Positions 47,701 to 58,992 of a stretch of 64,000 nt of DNA are shown here, one piece after another. The translations under genes were made by a program, and so were the position numbers. How positions within the stretch are numbered: position 1 is the first letter of the stretch; each line of letters opens with the position of its first letter. Source of the stretch: Hydractinia symbiolongicarpus. Lineage: Eukaryota; Cnidaria; Hydrozoa; Anthoathecata; Hydractiniidae. A model generated the notes under the pieces. The model did not search any database and had not been told where the DNA came from. It worked only from the letters and a program-made list of their open reading frames with translations. The stretch lies in NCBI RefSeq assembly GCF_029227915.1, contig NC_079880.1, forward strand, positions 18,680,001 to 18,744,000. The letters are read 5' to 3'.

Positions 47701-50700
47701 ATTTAATTGCTATAGTCGTCAAGAGATCAACGAAAACAAATAAAATTTAACAAGGATTTAAGTCGGCGATAGAAAAGATTCGTTAGATCGTGTTTTAAAA
47801 GTTTAAGAGCGAAAAACGGCGATAAAAATGCTTCGTTAGATCTCATTTTAAAAGTTTAGTTTTGAGGCAGTTTGTTAGGACAATACAGTGATACATTTTA
47901 GGTTCTATTGGCTATTTTTGTTTTACCACAAGTTTTAAAAAAATTATTTTAATTAAAATATTGCCTTTTATGGATAAAGATTTTTATAACAACAGTACTT
48001 TTGTGTCATCTTAATTCAGAAGACTCATTGTGATCCCTTTATTCAACTGTGTGAGAGTAAAGCAATTTAATTTTAGAACAATCAATGACATAAATTGAAA
48101 ATCATTCAGCAAAAAAATTATGAAAAAAGTTAAAATCAAAAAAAATTCAAAATGTTAGTGTGTGGTTGTGGTTGTATGCATCTTAAAGTTCGATCTACTT
48201 TACAAAATTTTGTGCTCTTAAGTCAGTGATTGCAGGAAAGTAACTTATGTGTATTTAAGTCAGCATTGTTAGAAATAACATGCTTAAGCTAGTCAGAAGT
48301 TCAAACACTTATCTTTTTCTGTGAAAAACAATTGGATGTCATCAATGTCAGGTACAAGTGGCAGATTGTACAATCTGCATGTTCCGATTTTGTGAGAATC
48401 AAATGAGTTATTTCACAATAGCTTGTCTTACTTGGCTTCAATGCTAGGTATAATTACATTGTGTATCACTTCATAGTAACTGTGTCCATGTATAAGATAC
48501 CAATTAATTAGAAGTAGTGGCAAAAGAAATTTGTGATTGTTGTTAAACTTTTGAGAAAAAAGGGTGTGCAAAAGACTGCTAAGCTAATATTTGCAAATGG
48601 GACCTGGAAAATAACAAAATTTGTGAAATAAAACTCTTAATGAGATTACAGAATGATTGAGAAAGAAATATGGCTTTAAAATAATTGCTATAAAACCTAT
48701 TGAATTTCAATCATTCATTGTTACTTTGTTTTATTTGTTAGATACATATTAATGGAAATCCTTCTAGTCAAGGAGATCTGTAATTATTTCATCCCTAAAA
48801 CATTTTTCATTTTAATATGCGTTAAATCTGTATATTAATAATACCTGTATTTTGTCTTGCACGAAAAAATGTTGTGTTACCGAGACACCAAAATATTTAT
48901 CCACAAAGTAGCAATTGTGATCTTATGACCAGTGGATTTTTCCGGGGGCTGACGACTAATTATTTATTATTTTGCAAATCATTTATAGCAGCAGGTAACA
49001 TTCTATGCTTTACATTAAAACCTTTTGGAGGATAGCTGACTTGAATTCCATGTTGACATTTTTTTTAAGGTGAATGAAAGTCAAACAATAAAGGAGGAGT
49101 TGCTTGAAATGAAATCTATCTTTACAAAATTAGTGGCTCAGTCAGACGGTAAGCCTTTTTCAAACTCATATAGCTCATTATTTTTTTGTTTTTTTGTTTT
49201 TGGTGTTTGTTTTACTTATATTATTTTTGACAGATATTGTTGGACTTCCTGAGCCTGTGCAACTTGCCCTCAAAGTAATCAGATTGGAAGGTGAACTGCA
49301 AGACCAAGACTCAAAAGTGAAAAGTTTGGAGGATACTATTGCTGACTTGAAAAATGAGATGCATAAGACAAAGGAAGACAATGAATTCGAATTAGTGAAG
49401 CAAACAAGAGAGGTTAAATTTCTTACTGAAAAATTGGACTATAAGACCAACTTGGATGCGAAAATGAAAGAGATGAAACAAAAGGATGAAGAAACTGAAA
49501 TCGAAGAACTTAAAGAGCAGATAACAAACCTGGCAGATGTAAAAGAAGATGTGAGTTAAAATGGTCATATTAGTTTGGAATTAAATACTGCTCTAAGTTG
49601 TAAAGTGCTTTTATCTCTGAACATAAATTCATTTCAAACTCTTCTCTAACAACTGGAATTGTCTTTCTTAAATGGTAATATAGATTTTCTTTTCCTATTG
49701 ATGTCATCATAGCAAAACTGATCATTGTTTTCTTTAACGTTCTAAACAATTGAATTATTGTTTTTAACCTAAAATCCTAGCCTAATACTCTTATGAAGCA
49801 TATTCTTTTAAAAACACTATAAGCCTGTGAAAAAAATCCACTTTGCTAAAAGAACAATGGAAAAGGTCAATGATTTGAATGTTAATGATGTTAGCAATGA
49901 CCCGTCAAAACGCAAAAAATTTTTTGTTAACAATTTGTTTAACCGTTGCTTCATGTATTGGTTTTTACAAACAGTTAAAGGGATACTGTGGTTTAAAGAT
50001 TTTTGATGATGTTTACCTGTCTCTAGCAAAAAAGATGGGTTGACTCGGTTTAGGAAATTGGCACTACTTTGGTTTCAGGAGGTTCCTAGTAATCTGCGAG
50101 GTAAAAATAACTGACATCAACAACCCATTAATGCATTTACATTGTGTCATGCATTTACGTTGTGTGGCCAATAAAGGTAGCATATCAGACATAACTTTTC
50201 AGCTACGTCATGGAAAAAAAAAATATTTTGGCGTTACAGACTTAGCCAATTATTATAAGAGATTACTAAAATTTATAAACTTTACATTATTCTTTATGGC
50301 CTTTGTACTATTCCTCATGTTGTGATCTTATGCTATATTGTTGTGTATCTAGAAGGTTAAAGAGCTTGAAGATTACAAAAACGAGAGTGAGCATAAAATC
50401 AAGATGCTTCAGTTCGATGTTTCGAACAATGAGAAAGAGCTGGACCATTTGAAAAAGTTGCTGAACGAGCAAGAAACAAATAGGCAAAATAAGAGAGCTG
50501 AAATTGAAAAGTACATAACTGCAGCTAGGGAAGCGATGGAAAGAGAGCGACAAGATAGATACCTTTTGTTGGTTGAGCAGAATAAGTTGAAACATAAAGT
50601 TGAGAAATTATCAGAAACGTGCAAGTCATACCAGGTATGCTTTGATTTTACAAAAAAATTACTTCCCTTTTCTCAATAAGCTTACAATTTCATTGCTCAG

Positions 50701-53700
50701 AATTGGTAATAAAAAGTATACCATTAAATAATACTATCATATGGCTGGTTTCTGTGTGGTCCAGCTTTGAACAAATTTTTTTCATGCGTTTGAAAGACCA
50801 TACAGAAACCAGGTGAACTATTCGTAACAAAAAATATTATTGGTCATTTCAACGTTTTAACATTAGCATCAGATGCCAACTGAATAATTTAATGAGTTGA
50901 ACCAATCAAAAAATACATTATATTAACTATTTTCCAACTTTTGTTACATTTCTTGTCAGACAACAAATCTCCTAATTAAACAAAAAAATTGCCTATCAAA
51001 ATCTTAACTATGCTTTGTACCCAAATTTTTATATGGTATTAAACAACTTATATACCTGATTAAGACATTTGTGTGACTGTAAATACAACATCATATTTGC
51101 TACTAGACAAAAAATGAAGAGTTGTGTCGCATTCAGAATGAACTAGAGCAAGAGTGTGATCAGTTTCGAAAGTTGAAAAAAATGATACAAGAACATGGTT
51201 TACCCAATCATGAACAACTTATCATGCTTCAACAACAAGCAAGTTCTTTTATTCTATTTTTTCTTTCTGATGAATCTTCCCTTTTGTTGTTGTTATTTAT
51301 TGTTATAGATTGCTGTTAAGTTATATATACATTTTAGCTGGACACAAATTTTTATTTATTTATTTTGGGTGGCTGGCATATGGCAATCCTAATAAAAAAA
51401 TGATTTTTAGCATAAAAATCTGAATATTTCGCTTTTCTTTGCAAACTGTCTTCCTTCAAGTTGTTATAGTCTATATATCTTTTTTTTCACAATTACATTG
51501 TTGTTTGCGTACTTATACAAAAATAAATCTAAAAACACGAGTTTCTTTTTCTAGACTGAGATGTTTAAAGATGATGTTCTTAGTGAACGCAAAGACAGGG
51601 AACGAGCTCAAGCACAACGCGAAAAACTCCGCAGGGATTTGGAAATTCTTCAAAGTCGAAATCAATCGCTTCAGGAGCAGGTGCACTTATATTGAATTTA
51701 ATAAATGTTTTAGTTTGAAGAGTTAGATAATCAGGTTTTAATTTCTGAGTTTAATTTCTAGGTGTATAAATATCAGGAGCATATCATGAGATTAAACACA
51801 GGAGACCGAAGATACCAAAGTCATCAAGAATTTATCATGCAACAACAGGTGTGTAGTTTCATAGATATATTATATTTTCGTGCATTAAAAAAGCAAATGA
51901 GATGTCGTAAAAATAGTTAAATGACTTTGATCTTTAGTAGGCTGGATATTCAGGAAGGCTTTTAGGATAGTAATTTATTAAGTTGTAGTATGCAAAAATT
52001 TTAAACTAATTGAATATTTGATCAAGTGTGAAATCTGTATACCAACTTTTGGCATTTACTAGTAATGCTTCTTTTAGGCAAGTGGCAAGTTTGCAAGACA
52101 ATTATCGAGCCCTGCATACTACAACCCGAAATTAAGAGGGAGCTCAAACATGACTAATCCGATGAAGAATCCTGTCATGAACGGAGCTTCTTTAAATCAG
52201 GTTGGTATGACAAGACAAGCTCCACCTCTTGGTGATCTCAACCTAAACCAAAATCGAAGTTTGAATGGTTTTCCTGCTAATTTTCCAAATAGCAGAGGAG
52301 CGGCTGTGCGCAGTCCTCTTGGGTAGGTAACTTTTGTATGAAGATATTGTATAGATGTTGTAGCATGGCTCGTACCTGTAAAAACTAGAAAATCAATGAA
52401 ATTTTGAAGTTGGTCTGCAATTTTGTTTATTTTTCCTTTATGGAAAAAAAATCCATAAAATGATGAAAAGTGCAAAAACTTCGGATAATACAATAAGCAA
52501 CCTACAAATGAGTTACTTTTAAAAATTTCTTTTAAGAATTCATTTTTTTTTTCTACTAAATGATAAATTACAGGTGTGAATTAAAAATTTAGAATCTTTA
52601 TAAATATTACTCTTAATACTACAACTAAACAACTGCGAAATTTTACCATCAAAACTGAGATTAAATTGCTTAAGTTGCTTATAAAAACTGTTGCTTATAA
52701 TCTTTTTCTGTTTTTGGTTGATTTATTCAGCAATCTTCAATTTCAGATTTAACAACGGTGGTCAATTTGATCCATGGCCCCAACGTAATGGTATACCACA
52801 GCAGCTGTCGCAACCTCCAGCTCTATCACAAAGAAACACGTTGAGCGGGAACTTGAATAACAACCGCGCACCACGGTCTCCTTTATTAGGACCAAATGGA
52901 GATCCATGGATGCTTCCACCCAGCCCAAACAATGTACCACAACAACCTCAACTCGGCCAGGTATTGAAAATGTTTTCAAAGTTACTTTCGCGCGTATTTA
53001 TTCACGTGCAACTAACTTGAGGTGTAGTTCAGCACGTTATGAGGTGTACCCGTTCATATTAACTTTCTGGCAAGTTTATTTTAAGTAGGGTGTGTTTTAT
53101 ATTTCACTACGAAACAGTGAAAAGAGAAAGTAATTTGTCAGATAGGATAAGTTCGAAAATGTTTTTACGAAACATCGATGTTTGCGTGTATTGGTTTTAG
53201 CGACACTCGCGTGCATATTAACTGTAGCTTAAACTCAGACCATTCCCTATTTAATGTTTTATTAAAGACAGCATAGTGTACTGAACACCATTCGCTTATT
53301 TATATTGAAATGAAAATACGCTGTATTATATATAGTCTTATAGCTAACGTTCTTTATAGTGGACACTTCTCAACAACGGACACTTTATTCAAGAACGGAT
53401 GGAATGACGCGGTTATAATCTGATAAAATTCATATTGTAGACTTTTTATAGCGGACAACCCTCCATAGTTGTAGTCATTTTAGAGTTCCAAGTTACATAA
53501 CTTTTAATAACAGCCACGCCCAATATATGATAAACAGGTTGCTAGATTTTTCACTCAATCAAAACAATGAACTTTTGGATTAAGAAAGCGAAGTTCTGAA
53601 TATTCTCTAACACAAGTAAAAGTTTAGAAAGTGTTTTTATACTCTGTTTTACCTTTTAAATGAAAGAAATATAAAGCATATTTACAGCATAATTTCTTCA

Positions 53701-54658
53701 GCTTCTGATTGACGCACTTTTTCGCCGATTTCAATAAGCCCGAACATTCCCAGAGCAGGCGTTGAAAAAATAGAAGTCATCTATATTATAATACCCGTAT
53801 ACGTCTGTCCGTCCGTCTGTCTGTCACGCATAAGTAGCTTAGCTGCGCAATAGCGAGAAACACGCGATGCGGTATTAAAAGGACGGGCGAACCCGTGGAT
53901 TTTCCACGGGCTAACAACTTTTTTAGAAAAACGCCTACATAGTGAACGCCTACCCCTATGATTGGTTCTTTTTTAGGTCTGCAAGGTGTCTGTTTTAGGG
54001 AGGTTTTAATGTAATCAAAATCACCGCAGTGTTGTTTTTCCTTGTAGCCTGGTCTCAACTACAATAACACCATTTGGTCACAACAAGCACCTGCCTCTCC
54101 TACTACCTTCAGCAACAGTAACAATGCTGCTCGTCAAACTGGACAAGCGAGTCCCACAAGTTGGCAGTTTTCTGACTCTCCACCGGGATTCAGCCCGCAC
54201 TCTAATGATTCGATGAAAGTTTTACCAGGTAAATGAATTTAAACTTTGCAAATTTAATTAGATGTTTTGTGTGAAGTGTAGCATTTTGAACTTTAGGTCG
54301 CTTATGCAAGAGGTCATTTTAAGGAACATAAACTTTTGCCACAAGCAAACGTGTTTCTTAGTCAAGTTAAAATGATCGCTGATAAAGTTCTCATTTGGGT
54401 ATTAGGTTGGCCAGATGTAGATGTAGTCTAAACAGCGATGCGATATTTTCCTTAGGTGGCGACGCATGGTCTACTGCTGGTGACGATCAGCACACAGCGA
54501 CTGAGGGCCAGTCATCGCCTTCTGTGACTACCGACTACAACCTTGCTGAGAAAGGAGAAAGCAACGACAACATTGTCGGTTTTCAGTGTGGCAAGTGTAA
54601 CCTGAAGTTCCAGGATACAGAATCGTTTCGTGAGCACGCAGAAAAATGTTTTAACTAG
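44704..54658 (+). CDS. UBAN-type ubiquitin-binding coiled-coil protein with C-terminal zinc finger (NEMO/optineurin/ABIN family)
   Basis: Eleven exons (44704-45225, 49070-49148, 49234-49550, 50353-50634, 51107-51238, 51555-51680, 51762-51848, 52078-52322, 52747-52960, 54048-54228, 54456-54658) join in frame to 795 codons. Residues 1-174 are disordered and Ser/Asn-rich. Residues 175-520 form long coiled coil. At about 445-475, TEMFKDDVLSERKDRERAQA matches the UBAN/CC2-LZ motif that binds linear or K63 ubiquitin chains in NEMO, optineurin and ABINs, with Val where Phe is usual in ADF. Residues 520-765 are Pro/Gln/Asn-rich. The end carries FQCGKCNLKFQDTESFREH and then a last Cys, a C2HC ubiquitin-binding-type finger. 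The family role is scaffolding in NF-kB/TBK1 signalling or selective autophagy. Which subfamily it belongs to cannot be settled by eye. Intron 5 is GC-AG. Confidence 0.85.
45226..49069 (+). other. Intron 1 of the UBAN gene
   Basis: This is 3.8 kb of AT-rich intron. Apart from the MITE-like element at 47014-47372, no repeat or gene was recognised. Confidence 0.7.
47014..47372. mobile_element. Putative MITE in UBAN intron 1
   Basis: Perfect 11-bp inverted ends CAGGCCTATCA and TGATAGGCCTG enclose 359 bp without coding capacity. A target duplication could not be identified, so the boundaries are tentative. Confidence 0.45.
50715..50825 (+). mobile_element. Small foldback MITE, copy in UBAN intron 4
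   Basis: The inverted arms CTGGTTTCTGTGTGGTC and GACCATACAGAAACCAG surround a 30-base centre. The same sequence, with shared flanks (TATACCATTAAAT on one side, GAACTATTC on the other), recurs inverted at 54915-55035. Confidence 0.7.
53768..53960. repeat. Dispersed repeat with TCTGTCTGTC ladder and palindrome
   Basis: Located in UBAN intron 9. A pyrimidine ladder (gtctgtccgtccgtctgtctg) is followed by the palindrome CCCGTGGA-TTT-TCCACGGG at 53892-53910. A related string GTGGATTTTCCACGG occurs near 61552 in an RFC1 intron, so this is probably a dispersed short element. Confidence 0.5.
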
Positions 54659-54914
54659 GACGGTAGGTGGCTTTTGAGAACGCAATTCCAGTTTGGCTGC
54701 TTTTTTTCTTGTGATTGCCACACGCGTTATATTTTTGCGCATAGCGTATATTTTGTTGTTGTCTTGAAACCAGTGAAAGTTGAAATGAACGAGACATTCA
54801 AGATGGTAGCTTAATTATTTGCTTTGTTTTCACTGAAGTAGACCTCCCGCACTGTTTTCATTGTTGTGGCTGTTTTGCCATGTGTCGATTTCAAGTTGAA
54901 ATGATATTTTTTTT

Positions 54915-55035
54915 GAGTTAAGAATAGTTCGCCTGGTTTCTGTATGGTCTTGCTAATGTACAAAAAAGATGTTCAAAGCTAGACCACACAGAAACCAGCC
55001 ATAGATTGGTATATATTTAATGGTATATTTTTAAT
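54915..55035 (-). mobile_element. Small foldback MITE, second copy (inverted)
   Basis: This is the reverse-complement homologue of 50715-50825, lying about 250 bases past the UBAN stop codon, so probably in the 3' UTR. It is diverged in its central loop. Confidence 0.7.
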
Positions 55036-56512
55036 CTAGCATGCCTTATTTTTTTAACAAGCAGTTTATAATAAATAAATAAATAAATAAATAAAAAAAG
55101 AATGTGTAATATATAAAATTTAGTTTTTGTCTCATGATTAGTTGAGATCAATTTCTTCAATACAGTGAAAAATGATATTTTTTGCGTGCACATACCGTCC
55201 TGCACTTAGCTTGCACGATCAATTCAACTGCCAGGTTAATATAGAAACAATTCTTACAGTTGATTTTTTTAATCCTTTTTATGTTATTCGTATTTTAATC
55301 TCCAAATTATAATTTTGTGAACCTTTCGTTTGTATTCCTTTTTTTCTGGTTGAGATAAAAATGATTTTTCGGCAAACGTTTATTTAAATTTATTTATATT
55401 TTTATGAAGGGAATTTATGCGTACAAGAGAATTATAGTTTTTTTCTGTTAGAGAGAATAATTGTTTAATTTTTGACTATCTAGAATTATTTAGTTTATTT
55501 ACATTGTATATAAAAGAAAAATAATTTTGTTACTAGGCTACATAATAAAATAAGACCGTGTGACCGTGAAAATATGGCCTAGGAACAAAGTGGCGTGTAA
55601 TTCTTATCGCTAAACCTTTTTTATATTTTTTTTAAAGTAAAGCTGGGTTACTGAGGCAAGGCTTATTTTAGCCTCGAGGCTAATTTCCAAATAACAAGAG
55701 AAACTCCTTTTTTTATCTGTTGCGGAAGAATTCTTTATGTAAATCACTGTAGTCTCGATTATAAAAAATGCACGTGCCCGCGTGGAGTTTATTAGTCATA
55801 ATCTCGATGTACCCAAGTACCATATACTTTCTCCCGTAGAATTTAATGTCAGTATCGACCATACAAATTTACCCACTGTAGAATCATTAGGAATTTTACA
55901 TTTAATAAAGACAAAGTAACGTTTCATTATGCTGGCATGCTGGTATGTTACTCGTCTGCTCAAAATGTTTTTGTTTCCCTACGTTCGAATTTGTTCTTTG
56001 TTGTTTTAAGAAAATTTTTTCTCATAAAAGTTATATTTAAAGTAAATCATATATATGGTGTGTAAACATTGTTCTTTTGTATAAGCAAAGTTTTATTTAC
56101 GCCCTGTGGTGGCAAAATTATAATCATTAGAGTTATTTACGTATTTTTGAAGAACTGGTGTGTACACGCGAAAGTCGAAATTTCCTACACCTCAAATGAT
56201 ATCTTTCCAACTTGCTGAAATCATAAGAAACTCGCGGGCACAAGACATTTTTCTTTTTCTTTTTTGAGCCTACCCTGGATTGCTATTTGATCGAGATTTA
56301 CCACCTAGAGAATAATGATGTAATTGGCTATTTTGTTGGTCTGCCGCAGAGAATTTCTTATTTGTTCAATCGTTTTTTAATGTCTTTTGCTGTGTAAACC
56401 AGTTTCTCCAAAAGAAACACTGACTTTGTTTTTGGGTAAAATTGGTATCTTATTTATGATCATGTTTCGTATATTTTTTCAATTTTAATATAGACGATAT
56501 AAAACCACTCAT

Positions 56513-56633
56513 TGTGTGTAACATGCGATGTGTACGTCTAATTATAATGTGTATCACGCGATGGATGCGTCTAATTATGTGTATAACGCGATTGATGCGT
56601 CCAATTATAGTGTGTATCACGCGATGGATGCGA
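56513..56633. repeat. Short tandem repeat, about 4 x 30-34 bp
   Basis: The unit reads about TGTGTATCACGCGATGGATG plus CGTCTAATTA, in four variable copies. It is rich in CpG compared with its AT-rich surroundings. Confidence 0.8.
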
Positions 56634-57469
56634 GGTCACTTCATTTTCTGTTATCAGTTAAGGTATAAATTTTGATTGGTTTCCCTCCAAAAAATCTGAA
56701 GATATTATTGCTGCATTACGTATGGATAATTTGTTTTTCTATCCGTTTGTTTTTTGGCGCAGAAATTATTTGCATAGTTTAAAAGTAATATATATAGTTA
56801 AAATATCTTTAGCCAATTATTTAGCGTAGTTTTTATATGTAAAACAAAAATTTTCATAAGCGTAATGTTCCTTTAATGTTTATATCCCATCGACACGTTC
56901 TCATAAAGGCGACATGAAACGTTTTTTTTTTTTTTTTAAATTCCTTCTTTGCTTTGTTTTCTTCCGCTAAACATTGTGACATCATAATTCTAAGTGTCAT
57001 TCCCAAGTCGTAAGACGAACTGTTCTTGGTTTTTTACAAAAGTATTGCTCTTTTTTGCTTTGCCTTAATCTATTCTGTAAATTATCATTTCAATCTTGCT
57101 CCGTGAAGAAATCGTAGTGTTCAAGTTAGCAACTAAACCTTACAAAAATCATGTCAATTTATATTATTTTTTTTAAAGAACTATTCAGGACTGTACACTA
57201 GCATTATGCCTTAATTATGATGATTATTCTATTTCTAGTTCTGTAAAATGACGTAGTTTATGCTCTGTATATCTTAAAAAGCGTGAATAAAAATAAAAGT
57301 TTGTAACACGTCTGTTTTGTGCTCGCAGGGTGTTCTTCAGGCGCCAACACAGAAAAATTAATATTTGTGCAATTTTTAATTTTTTCAATGCTGATAATGC
57401 CAAAGTTACAAACTACAGTCCTTCCTTATCTGTACTTTCTTGTTTCTCAACATTGCTAAATTATGGATA

Positions 57470-57725
57470 ACAAAGTCTATACATATCTGTCTGGCTATAA
57501 ATGCTTTGCAACAAAACAATTTGGCTTTTAAAGAACCACCCATCGTTCACGCTTTACTTAATTTAGTCAACGATGTTACTGATGCATTAAATAGAAATTT
57601 TTCACTCTCTGAGTATTTATTGACCTTTCTAAAAGCTTTGACACAGTAGAGCATGAAATTTTTGTCACAAAACTTGAATACTTTGGCGTAAGAGATAATA
57701 ATGTAATCTTTTTCACGGAAAATAT
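57470..57725 (+). pseudogene. LINE reverse-transcriptase relic
   Basis: LAFKEPPIVHALLNLVNDVT, then YLLTFLKALTQ, then in another frame YFGVRDNN reproduce, in decayed form, the region from the GF motif to past motif A (FIDLSKAFDT) of Jockey/CR1-type LINEs. It is very short and dead. Confidence 0.55.
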
Positions 57726-58992
57726 TTTTTTCAAAGAGTTAAAGAGACGTCTGTTAGTATATAACAAACACCTAAAGAGCCCTGGAGGCAAGGTTGTTTT
57801 TAAAAATGGTCATATATGTATTTTTAAAATGGCCTTATACATTTTATCGTGTTTGGTAATATCATCATCAGCGCGCCATATGTTCCTCACCGTAACAAAA
57901 GTTACGAAAGTAATAAATTTTCCTGACCATTTTTTCCTAGCCAAGTAAAACTGCTTGTTCGATGCACAAACATATGTTAAAAAGTACCAGTACAAAGTGA
58001 CTCGCCTCTTATACACTTATTTAAAACAAAAATTTGTGTTTACCTCGTTTCTAATAGATTGAATTATTTTTCATACCTAAACTTCCGCACGGGGGTAGAA
58101 AGGGGATAATGGAAAATATATAGAGCTTTGTTTTGGTAACTTTGCATGCAGCGAAGACAGGGAAGTGCGAGGTAGTTTAAAAAGAATCTTTTCCTTTCTT
58201 GTATATATTTATAATCATGTGACTCGCTTTTTTGACCAAAGCAATTATTAAAAGTCAACTTTCGTTAAATGGGCTACGGAACGACTGTTAGTTTTCGACT
58301 TTAGTGACTTACACGAAAGTCGAGCTGATGTTTTCGAGCTGATCGAAAAACAAAAATGGCTATTTTTCCGGCATGTATGTAATTTACAGACTCAAACATA
58401 TAGATATATCTAGAATTTTTATCTTATCTTGGTCATGTTTTCATCCAGAATGAGTCTTGCTGAAATATTTCTTTGTCATAATACTTTCGAAAAAAAAAAA
58501 TTAAACCAACGAGCAAAATGCGCTGGTCTGATCATTGCACAAAACGCGTTTGCCGGATTTTTAATATGTGCGCGGTATATTCCAATTACTTTCAAAGATA
58601 TACTCAGCCATACTGCTATTGGGCCATACTACTTTTGCTGTATTTTTTCTTTTCGCAAGAATTAATCCTCGTTTATTTCCTAAAAATTGCTGATTAGAAA
58701 AAAATAAATCCATACAAAATGCACTAAATTAAAATTCTTAAAAAATTGAAAGTCATTCCTTTCCAAACATTGAAATACTTCTGGGTGAACCAAAACTACA
58801 TTTTCATATAAATTTATTCTAACTGCAAGAAAATATACAGACGATTCTATTTTTTATGTTTTCAGGATTCTCTCATAGGTATCTAGAGCAATTTAGTTCT
58901 TCTCTTTCTTGATACAGATAATCCCAACTCTTGCGATTAAAGGCCAGTTACCAAACCTTGTTCCGTTTAAATTCACAACACGATATCAACTA
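57726..58992. other. Intergenic, with the likely RFC1 poly(A) signal
   Basis: AATAAA on the minus strand at 58818-58813, about 175 bases past the RFC1 stop, is a plausible polyadenylation signal. No gene was recognised. Confidence 0.5.

Larger units (their letters stand above)
54659..57460. other. UBAN 3' UTR and intergenic DNA
   Basis: No coding region is supported. AATAAA strings occur near 55070 inside an AAT/AAAT run. The true polyadenylation site is not resolved. Confidence 0.5.

Noticed and set aside
56513-56633. CRISPR-like array
   Set aside because: The units are directly adjacent without unique spacers; it is an ordinary eukaryotic minisatellite.
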